Assembly (NCBI GenBank): GCA_951801155.1
Contig: CATOLK010000020.1
Location: 1 to 12,829, forward strand
Reading direction: 5' to 3'
DNA from: an uncultured Rickettsiales bacterium
Lineage (GTDB): Bacteria; Pseudomonadota; Alphaproteobacteria; Rickettsiales; UBA1997
Length of the DNA: 12,829 nt
The notes beneath the pieces are model-generated. The model saw nothing but the letters and a program-made list of their open reading frames with translations, made no database searches and was not told where the DNA came from. Made by a program: the position numbers and the translations under genes. The stretch's first letter is position 1. Every line of letters begins with the position of its first letter. Positions 6,840-12,829 of the stretch are shown piece after piece.

Positions 6840-8327
6840 CTAAAATACTTTTATTTCTTCCATATAATTTATTTCTTCCATATAATTTGTAGCTTTGATT
6901 AAATTATTAAGAAAATTAGTTTTTTTCATAAGAAATTCGTTATTAATTTCGATACGATTTCTTTTTTCTTTATCTAAACAATATTGACAATAGGCCAACT
7001 TTGTATCCACTAATAGATTTTCTATTTTTCTAAGTTTTAATTTTTCTCCGCCAGATAATTCTGCTAAATTTTCTTTTTTAATATTTTTAAAAGTGTTATT
7101 ATAAATACTATTTACAATTATTCCTACATGACGTTTTAGATTATTGGTTGTATTTTTATCATTTAATATAGATTTTACTTTTTTAAAAGCCTTATTTTCT
7201 ATATTTTTAACATCTTTTTCTTTGATTATTAATTCATCAATTCCAATATAATTTTTAATTAAGATTTTTTCCCTACTTTTCAATTCAATATTTCCCTTAT
7301 ATCTTTTTAAAAATCCCTTATTTTCATGTATATTTTTTATATTTAAGTATATATTCATTATTTCTTTTAAAACTTCTTCGATAGTAGGTCTTTTTGTATA
7401 ATCACTATCTATCATTTGTTTTATTAAATTTAAAAATCTTTCTCTTATTTCTTGGGTTTCATAAGGCAAAAATTTAGATTCAGTATTTGTCTTGAGATAT
7501 TCCAAATATTCTAATTTTTCATTTTGTATAATGTTAATGTATAAATTTTTCATATTACTATCTCTTTCTAAGAGTTTTATTTTTAAATAATCGCTACTAT
7601 TAATTAAAGTGGCGTCTTTTGTTAGAATAGTAAACAATGTAATACCTAAAGCATATATATCAGATGGAAATATAAAATTATTATAAACTTTAAATTGTTT
7701 TTCTATTAAGGATTTAATCAATTCTGGAGAAATATATTCAAATGTTCCGCCTATGGCATATTTAGTGTTTTCTTCAATTTTTTCACTAAAACCAAAATCA
7801 ATTATTTTTGTTTTTTTATCTTTTAGATTTACCATAATATTTTCTAGCTTTATATCGCGATGTGCAATACCATTTTTATGCAATGAACAAATACCAATAA
7901 CAGTTCTCAACGCAACCATAAAGGATTCATAAGGGTTAAGATAATTGTTATAAATTGCATTTTCCAAATCAAAATCCATATAATTATAAATTTGATAAAA
8001 AATTTCCTTATTTTTGTATGTAAAGTTACCGTGAGCTAATGCTTTGATTGTTTTTCTAGTATTTTTTATAAGTTCTTCTTGTTTTTCAGTTTCTTCCCTT
8101 ACATTTCTAAATCCTCTTGTATTACTGATTTTATTTGAATAAATCTTAATTATTCTATTTCTATTGTTTTTATCTACAAAGGAATAAATATTGCCTTCTC
8201 CTCCTTCAGATATAAACTGCACATTTTTAATTTTACAGCCAAATTTTTTGGCTATCATTTTTTTTTGTTCTTTCGTTTCCGCCCCCGCCCCCGCTTCGGC
8301 TTCTGTTTCGTTTTCCAATTCTTCCAT
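6840..8327 (-). CDS. Hanks-type (eukaryote-like) serine/threonine protein kinase
   Basis: A 495-residue kinase of probable signalling or effector role. The catalytic domain (about 33-335) is complete: glycine loop EGGEGNIY (41-48), ATP-anchoring K61 in IIKIY, catalytic loop HRDIKLEN (156-163, base D158), DFG (177-179), SPE (200-202, the APE equivalent) and D223 in PSDIYALG. It should therefore be active. No membrane segment or PASTA repeat is present, unlike the common PknB-type sensors. Residues 340-495 are helical, charged and unassigned. The N-terminus carries a GC-rich Glu/Ala/Gly stretch (8-17), and the C-terminus an in-frame 18-bp duplication giving NYMEEINYMEEI. It lies downstream of the TPR/Sel1 gene on the same strand but has its own promoter. 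The ATG lacks a Shine-Dalgarno. Substrates unknown. Confidence 0.9.
   Translation of the reverse strand: MEELENETEAEAGAGAETKEQKKMIAKKFGCKIKNVQFISEGGEGNIYSFVDKNNRNRIIKIYSNKISNTRGFRNVREETEKQEELIKNTRKTIKALAHGNFTYKNKEIFYQIYNYMDFDLENAIYNNYLNPYESFMVALRTVIGICSLHKNGIAHRDIKLENIMVNLKDKKTKIIDFGFSEKIEENTKYAIGGTFEYISPELIKSLIEKQFKVYNNFIFPSDIYALGITLFTILTKDATLINSSDYLKIKLLERDSNMKNLYINIIQNEKLEYLEYLKTNTESKFLPYETQEIRERFLNLIKQMIDSDYTKRPTIEEVLKEIMNIYLNIKNIHENKGFLKRYKGNIELKSREKILIKNYIGIDELIIKEKDVKNIENKAFKKVKSILNDKNTTNNLKRHVGIIVNSIYNNTFKNIKKENLAELSGGEKLKLRKIENLLVDTKLAYCQYCLDKEKRNRIEINNEFLMKKTNFLNNLIKATNYMEEINYMEEIKVF
6850..6888. repeat. Perfect 18-bp tandem duplication at the kinase 3' end
   Basis: ATTTCTTCCATATAATTT occurs twice back to back (6853-6870 and 6871-6888), and the identity extends 3 bp further upstream. 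It is in frame and doubles six residues (NYMEEI) just before the kinase C-terminus. This is a likely slippage product and a possible length-variable site between strains. Confidence 0.9.
8279..8304 (-). repeat. GC-rich hexamer-like repeat in the kinase N-terminal codons
   Basis: On the minus strand this reads GCCGAAGCGGGGGCGGGGGC, then GG. It contains GGGGGC twice in frame and encodes alternating Ala, Glu and Gly at about residues 9-17. It is nearly all G and C in a window that is otherwise strongly AT-rich, and it starts some 20 nt into the coding sequence. Confidence 0.8.
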
Positions 8328-8339
8328 GGTATTTTTAAA

Positions 8340-8384
8340 ATTTTTAACTACACCATAGTATAGTTAAAAATAAACAAAAGTCAA
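8340..8384 (-). promoter_or_regulatory. Promoter and overlapping 32-bp dyad upstream of the kinase gene
   Basis: On the minus strand, TTGACT (8384-8379), a 16-nt spacer and TATACT (8362-8357) make a good sigma-70-type promoter. A dyad with 11-bp perfect arms (ATTTTTAACTA at 8340-8350, TAGTTAAAAAT at 8361-8371) covers the -10 box and start site. Two further pairs within the loop make it nearly continuous. Transcription would begin near 8350, so the mRNA would contain only one arm. The dyad is therefore better read as a protein-binding operator than as an RNA hairpin. The leader to the ATG is about 22 nt. Confidence 0.65.
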
Positions 8385-8468
8385 TGATAGATTATAAATA
8401 ATTATGTTTTATATTTATATTATGGTTTACAAATAAAACAGCATATTAACCAATAACATTTAAACTAT

Positions 8469-8494
8469 TTTATAAAAAATGCATTTTTTATAAA
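8469..8494 (-). terminator. Candidate AT-rich terminator hairpin of the TPR/Sel1 gene
   Basis: A perfect 26-bp palindrome (arms TTTATAAAAAATG and CATTTTTTATAAA) begins 1 nt after the TAA of the TPR/Sel1 gene. The descending arm includes a T6 run. It lacks a GC stem, so termination strength is uncertain. The placement directly behind the stop and before a separate kinase promoter fits a terminator. Confidence 0.45.
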
Positions 8495-8495
8495 T

Positions 8496-11400
8496 TTATT
8501 TTTTAGCAAAAATACTATTTTTTGTTATATTTATTGATGATATATCTTTATAAAGTTTAGTAAATACATCTTTTAAATCTATTTCTGGTTTTATATTATT
8601 TATTTTATTTTCAATACATAAAATATTGTTATCTAAATATTCAAACTCATCAACTCTATCAGGATAGATATTTTTTGCATCAGTATAACAATTTTTTGCA
8701 TATTCCAAATCTTTTACATTTTTTCTTTCACTATAAATATTACCCAAAGAAACCAACGCATTAAACTTAATTTGTTTTATTTCAGAATTTTGTATTAAAT
8801 CTTTAAATATCTCTATGGCTTCAGGTTCTTTTTTTATTTTAGCCATTTCGATTCTATTAGCTTGGTCTTCAAAATCTAAAGCTTCTAATTTAAAAGTAAC
8901 TTCCTCTAAATATTGAATAATCATTTCTTTTTCTTCTGTTTCTAAATTTTGCCGTTGTAAACAGTATAAATAATATTTTTCGCAATTTTCTAAATTTTCT
9001 TTATAAGATCCTTTTTTATTTTTTTGTCTTTCATAAAAAATATTACCTAATTTTAATGAAACATTTTTATCTATAACATCGTTGTTAGAGTTATTAATTA
9101 AATTTTCAAACATCTTAATAACTTTTTCTTCCATATTTTCTTCTTCTAGAGGAGAGTTTATTAACATTTTAGCAATTTTGAATTTAGTTTTTTGGTCTTC
9201 CAATTGTTCAAATAATTCAAAAATTTCATCAATATTTTGTTCTCTTACTTCATTATCTGTTAACATTATTTCAGTAATTTCAATAATTGCTGAATTTTTA
9301 AAGTAATTATCATTAGAGAGTAAAATTTTTTTAAAATATTCAAATGCTTCTTTTTTATTTTTATATACTGAAAAATCTCCTTTTGAAGTAAAAAAAATCC
9401 CACCATTTTTTAGCAACATTCCCGCTTCCCACATGGAATTTATATCACCTAAGTATGCCGCTTTTTTATAATATTCTAGAGCTTTTTTATAATTAATAGA
9501 ATCGCTATATTCATCTCTATTAAATCCATAGTTATAAAAGTAAGCTAAATCCATAAAAATTTCTTTATATTTTTTTTTATATGATTTACTTTTTCTGCTA
9601 AGATTTTCTTCAGTAAGGTTTTTTGTTATTGATTCTAATTTAGATATACTGTCAACAACATTAGTATTATTAAAAAAATTTGCACGAATAACCATATAAT
9701 ACGAATTAAGAGTTACATCGGTCACTTTATTATAACTATCAATAGCTTGCTTATGATAATAATTAGCTTTCTCCTCCTCTTTTTTTATATTATCTTCACA
9801 AATCATATTTTCAGCAGATTTTCTAAATTTATAACATAATTTTGAAAAACAATTACCAATTTTTACAAAAATATCGTTTATTTTACCTATTTTAGTATTT
9901 TTTTTGTCTTTTAATTTTTTGTTGATTTTACTATAAAATTTTACAGCTGTTTCATATTCATCATTTTTCTTATAAATTTTGGCTATTTTTTCACAAACTT
10001 TATATGAAATATCTGAATTCAATATTTTTCTTTCTATATACTCATTTCTTCTTAGATTATTATTTAAATAATATTTTATTGTTTTAAATTTAGCTTTATC
10101 ATTACCAATTATAGACGCAATCTCAAAATGATTAATAGCTATTTTCTGATTATTTAAGTTTTCCTGATAAACTCCACACTCATATTGAGCATCTTTATCA
10201 TCCAATTCTGATAATGTAGCGTATAATCCATTAATATTTACTATTTCTTCAATATTATAAACTTTATTTGCTTCCTCGTTCATTAAACTATTAATATTAT
10301 CTTTTAGTCTATTGAAATTAACTATGATATTGTTAAAATGTTTAACAAAAGGGTTTTTATCTTCTTCTATATTATTAACTTCATTATTACTTTCAATTTT
10401 TGTTTGTTTAGCAGTTATTTTATCAGTAATATTTATCGATGTTAAACAAGCTATTTGTGCTTTTTTTAATTTATCTTCCGATACATTATTATCAAGTATA
10501 ATATCATTATAACATTTTATAGCTTTGTTATATTCTATTTTAGAATTTAATTGCAATTGTTGGTCTTGTTCTGGTTCCATTAATTCTAAAACAACTCCTT
10601 TAAAAAATTTTAAACCAGCAATTACTTCTTTTGGAGCTTTTTTATTTATCTCTTTTTCAATATTATTTATGTTATTATACAATATATAAAATGTATCACC
10701 TTTTTCTTCATCATATTTTTGACTAAAATCATTTAATTTTTTGATTTTTTTATACAAAGCTCTAGGTTTTAGACAATTTTCCTTAATAAAATCAAGTATA
10801 TCTTCTTTTTTTAAACAAAAATTTAAATTTCTGTAAAACTTTTCAGCACCGAACAATTCTTTAGATTCGTTCAGATATTTTTCTTTATTTTTATAGAAAT
10901 TAAAATAAATAATTGCTTTTAGGTACAATATATTTGCATATAAATTATAATCTTTTTCTTTTTCTGGTAAATTTTCTTGTTCTTCTTTTATTTTATCAAG
11001 ATTATTCATTTGTGTTTCTAAAAATTCATAATTAATTTCAGATTTGAATAATAAAAGTATTTTTTCAATATCATTTTTTGTTGTGCTTTTATTTTGTAAG
11101 AATTCCTTTAAATTATCTTTTTTAAAGGTCATTTGGATATTAGAAAATTCTTTAATAATAGTATAATCTTTAGATAAATCATTAGTTTGAATATTGTTTT
11201 TCATTAATGATAAACATTTTATATATAAATACAACATTAATTCTAATTTTCTATAATTTTTATCTCTTTTATTAAATTCCGCTGAACATTTTGTTCTAAT
11301 AAAATTAGTAACTTTATCTAAATTTCTAAATCCTCCAATTTTTGGATTATTTTCAAATTCATCGACATATATATGTTTTTTACTTTTTATATATTTACTA

Positions 11401-11612
11401 CATATTTTACCTATTATAGGTTTATCGGAAAAAAATGACATTATAGGATGTTCTTCTTTTAATCTATTATTTACATATAATTCTTTTATTGTTTCTTTAA
11501 AGTTACCTCCCATTTCAATTTCACGCTTATCCCACTCTTCGAAGGAAAAACTTTGAGAATTATTTAAAAGATCCTCTAAATTACTTTTTAATAAATTAAA
11601 ATTTATAGTCAC
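8496..11612 (-). CDS. Large TPR/Sel1-repeat solenoid protein
   Basis: A 1038-residue helical repeat protein with no signal peptide or membrane segment. Sel1/TPR-like units are visible around 470-515 (AQYECGVYQENL, AINHFEIASIIGND), 704-765 (YKKALEYYKKAAYLGDINSM followed by a GM.L..G motif and KKEAFEYFKKIL) and 965-1000 (ALVSLGNIYSERKN, AKNCYTDAKNIYP). The long N-terminal part (1-400) is helical and charged but not assignable. Such solenoids act as protein-interaction scaffolds and are frequent among effectors and regulators of intracellular bacteria. The start is GTG, supported by an AAAGGGA Shine-Dalgarno (11625-11619) 6 nt upstream. It lies upstream of the kinase gene on the same strand with a 168-nt gap, so a functional pair is possible but not shown. 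Confidence 0.82.
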   Translation of the reverse strand: MTINFNLLKSNLEDLLNNSQSFSFEEWDKREIEMGGNFKETIKELYVNNRLKEEHPIMSFFSDKPIIGKICSKYIKSKKHIYVDEFENNPKIGGFRNLDKVTNFIRTKCSAEFNKRDKNYRKLELMLYLYIKCLSLMKNNIQTNDLSKDYTIIKEFSNIQMTFKKDNLKEFLQNKSTTKNDIEKILLLFKSEINYEFLETQMNNLDKIKEEQENLPEKEKDYNLYANILYLKAIIYFNFYKNKEKYLNESKELFGAEKFYRNLNFCLKKEDILDFIKENCLKPRALYKKIKKLNDFSQKYDEEKGDTFYILYNNINNIEKEINKKAPKEVIAGLKFFKGVVLELMEPEQDQQLQLNSKIEYNKAIKCYNDIILDNNVSEDKLKKAQIACLTSINITDKITAKQTKIESNNEVNNIEEDKNPFVKHFNNIIVNFNRLKDNINSLMNEEANKVYNIEEIVNINGLYATLSELDDKDAQYECGVYQENLNNQKIAINHFEIASIIGNDKAKFKTIKYYLNNNLRRNEYIERKILNSDISYKVCEKIAKIYKKNDEYETAVKFYSKINKKLKDKKNTKIGKINDIFVKIGNCFSKLCYKFRKSAENMICEDNIKKEEEKANYYHKQAIDSYNKVTDVTLNSYYMVIRANFFNNTNVVDSISKLESITKNLTEENLSRKSKSYKKKYKEIFMDLAYFYNYGFNRDEYSDSINYKKALEYYKKAAYLGDINSMWEAGMLLKNGGIFFTSKGDFSVYKNKKEAFEYFKKILLSNDNYFKNSAIIEITEIMLTDNEVREQNIDEIFELFEQLEDQKTKFKIAKMLINSPLEEENMEEKVIKMFENLINNSNNDVIDKNVSLKLGNIFYERQKNKKGSYKENLENCEKYYLYCLQRQNLETEEKEMIIQYLEEVTFKLEALDFEDQANRIEMAKIKKEPEAIEIFKDLIQNSEIKQIKFNALVSLGNIYSERKNVKDLEYAKNCYTDAKNIYPDRVDEFEYLDNNILCIENKINNIKPEIDLKDVFTKLYKDISSINITKNSIFAKK

Positions 11613-11645
11613 TATTAATCCCTTTATTATTTAAATAAAATATAT

Positions 11646-11689
11646 ATTTCTATTGTAGATATAATACAATAGAAATTTGTAAAAGTCAA
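11646..11689 (-). promoter_or_regulatory. Promoter and overlapping 31-bp dyad upstream of the TPR/Sel1 gene
   Basis: On the minus strand, TTGACT (11689-11684), a 17-nt spacer and TATTAT (11666-11661) form a near-consensus sigma-70 promoter. A dyad with perfect 12-bp arms (ATTTCTATTGTA at 11646-11657, TACAATAGAAAT at 11665-11676) and a 7-nt centre covers the -10 box and the expected start near 11654. Only one arm would be transcribed, which favours an operator. The leader is about 40 nt and contains the AAAGGGA Shine-Dalgarno. Confidence 0.7.
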
Positions 11690-11805
11690 GGAAGAATTGG
11701 GTATACTATTTTGTTTTTTAACTTTTAAACTTATGAATAAGTAATATAAGAAAAAATTAAAAACAAAAGAAGCCATGATTAGCAATAATATTTTTTCGTC
11801 AAAAC

Positions 11806-11833
11806 TTGACAAAAAATTTTTAATTTTTATTCT
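11806..11833 (+). promoter_or_regulatory. Candidate promoter of the AlkD-like gene
   Basis: TTGACA (11806-11811), a 16-nt spacer and TATTCT (11828-11833) form a plausible sigma-70 promoter, with transcription starting near 11840. It lies downstream of the longer possible ATG at 11775 and 26 nt before the ATG at 11859, which favours the shorter start. No dyad is seen here. Confidence 0.45.
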
Positions 11834-11858
11834 GATAGTTACTATAAAATATATCAAA

Positions 11859-12545
11859 ATGTATATAAAAATACAAAATAAACTAAAAGATCTGAGTGAT
11901 GAGAAGTGCAGAGAAATCTCTATAAAATTTATACCCAATATAAAAGATAAAAAAATATTAGGTGTTAGAATTCCTAAAATAAGAAATTTAGCAAAAGAAA
12001 TAGCCAAAAGTAATGAATGGTTAGATTATATAAAAAACAATAAACACGAATATATAGAAGAAACAACTTTAGAAGGATTAATTATAGGATATTCAAAAAT
12101 AGATGAAAAAGAAAAAATTAAGTATATTAAAAATTTTGTAGAAAAAATAGATAATTGGGCTACTTGTGATGTTGTTTGTTCTACATTAAAATTTAAAGAT
12201 AAAAAAATTTTATGGGATTTTATTTTACCTTACAGTAAAGAAAAAAATGAATATAAAATAAGATTTTTTACAGTTATGGTTATAACACAATTTATAGAAT
12301 ATGAATACATTGAAACAGTTTTAAATATATTTAATAAAATAAAAACCAACGATTATTACGCACAAATGGGGATTGCCTGGGCTCTATCATTAATTTATAT
12401 AAAATTTCCTAAAATTGCTATGGATTATTTTAAAAATTGTAATTTAGATAATTTTATTTATAATAAAGCTTTACAAAAAATTATTGAATCCAATAGAGTT
12501 GACGAAGAAACAAAAATTACAATAAAACGAATGAAAAGAAAATAA
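11859..12545 (+). CDS. AlkD-family DNA alkylation repair protein (HEAT-like DNA glycosylase)
   Basis: A 228-residue cytosolic enzyme of the usual family length (220-240), expected to excise N3- or N7-alkylated purines and start base-excision repair. Family features in order: LGVRIPKIRNLAKEI near 35-50, an HEYIEET..GLIIGY segment, DNWATCD (W100 and D104, spaced like the catalytic Trp109/Asp113 pair of Bacillus cereus AlkD), YKIRFF (R135, equivalent to Arg148), YYAQMGIAWALS (W174, equivalent to Trp187) and ALQKIIESNRVDEETK near the C-terminus. The active-site set is therefore complete. I chose ATG 11859 because members begin about here and the promoter lies just upstream. ATG 11775 would add 28 mostly hydrophobic residues. 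Neither has a clear Shine-Dalgarno. It is divergent from the TPR/Sel1 gene and followed by an element copy. Confidence 0.88.
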   Translation: MYIKIQNKLKDLSDEKCREISIKFIPNIKDKKILGVRIPKIRNLAKEIAKSNEWLDYIKNNKHEYIEETTLEGLIIGYSKIDEKEKIKYIKNFVEKIDNWATCDVVCSTLKFKDKKILWDFILPYSKEKNEYKIRFFTVMVITQFIEYEYIETVLNIFNKIKTNDYYAQMGIAWALSLIYIKFPKIAMDYFKNCNLDNFIYNKALQKIIESNRVDEETKITIKRMKRK

Positions 12546-12619
12546 TTAAAATTTAGATAAAATTTGTCTTTAAAATAGTAAATATTTATAGAAATAATAG
12601 TTTTTTAATAAAAAATAGG

Positions 12620-12829
12620 TAAGACCTCCTACATAAAACTATATTCAAATATCAATAATATTTGAATATTTTTAAATTTATTTATTTTTATAGTTGTTTA
12701 TTCTTTAATTCTTCATTATTTACGTCATTCCAGATTAGAATTACTTGACAATTTATTGTCTAGTAATTCTTAATGTGGAATCCAGTAATAGATTAATTTA
12801 ACACAAAAAAGAATATTAATAATTTTTCT
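12620..12829 (+). mobile_element. MITE-like element, copy D, cut by the window end
   Basis: It begins with TAAGACCTCCTACATAAAAC (one inserted A and one change against the other copies). It continues with the conserved sub-terminal palindrome (12641-12669) and the TTTTTAAATTTATTTATTTT tract, in the same orientation as copy B. The core unit follows and then about 45 bp of further sequence. The right end is beyond the window. It sits 75 bp after the AlkD-like gene. Confidence 0.82.
12723..12785. repeat. Palindromic core unit in element D
   Basis: A 63-bp imperfect palindrome opening with CGTCATTCCAGATTAGAATT, centred on ACTTGACAATTTATTGTCTA, and closing with TTCTTAATGTGGAATCCAG. The halves pair through AGAATTACT/AGTAATTCT, GACAAT/ATTGTC and ATTCCA/TGGAAT. 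The centre differs from the element C unit (TTGACAATTTATTGTC instead of TTGTAAGCTTGTCTTAC). At least two centre variants therefore coexist, and both are present in element B. Confidence 0.75.

Noticed and set aside
7040..7080. LSGGEK in the kinase C-terminal region, resembling an ABC ATPase signature
   Set aside because: No Walker A or B motif is present, and the protein is plainly a Hanks-type kinase. Chance similarity.
11775..11858. Upstream ATG adding 28 residues to the AlkD-like protein
   Set aside because: The extension is hydrophobic and not typical of the family, and a plausible promoter lies inside it. It remains possible.
11627..12007. Minus-strand ORF with hydrophobic composition
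   Set aside because: It lies antisense to the AlkD-like gene and across the TPR promoter, and its hydrophobic composition is what the reverse strand of A-rich coding DNA produces.

Overview
The window is very AT-rich (low-20s % GC by eye). It combines an alphaproteobacterial housekeeping operon with ankyrin, TPR/Sel1 and eukaryote-like kinase genes and many palindromic repeats. That mix suggests a Rickettsiales-type intracellular or host-associated alphaproteobacterium. This is an inference from gene content and composition; no rRNA or other marker gene is present to place the organism.

Layout: (1) 1-140 is a decayed copy of a dispersed palindromic element. (2) 238-3420 is a tightly packed minus-strand operon, transcribed in the order DUF2066-like exported protein, AI-2E/PerM-family membrane protein, MerR-family regulator, Lys-rich hypothetical protein, with gaps of 0 and 1 nt and one 4-nt overlap. 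(3) 3541-3903 and 6390-6775 are two copies of a 360-390 bp MITE-like element in opposite orientation. They bracket one plus-strand gene, 4023-6320, which encodes ankyrin repeats followed by a probable CE-clan (Ulp1/YopJ-like) cysteine protease or acyltransferase domain. (4) 6840-8327 encodes a Hanks-type Ser/Thr kinase with all catalytic motifs. Upstream of it, 8496-11612 encodes a 1038-residue TPR/Sel1 solenoid protein. Both are on the minus strand but each has its own promoter. (5) 11859-12545 is a plus-strand AlkD-family DNA glycosylase gene. (6) A further element copy starts at about 12620 and runs off the window.

How the parts may fit: the ankyrin/CE protein, the kinase and the TPR/Sel1 protein look like host-interaction or signalling proteins, and the mobile element copies mark the borders of these accessory blocks. 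The three genes share a promoter layout: a TTGACTTTT -35 region and a dyad lying over the -10 box. In the kinase and TPR genes the dyads are 31-32 bp long, centred at almost the same place and partly similar in half-site sequence. This suggests operator control of an effector-like set. The function of the set and the identity of any regulator are not visible in the window.
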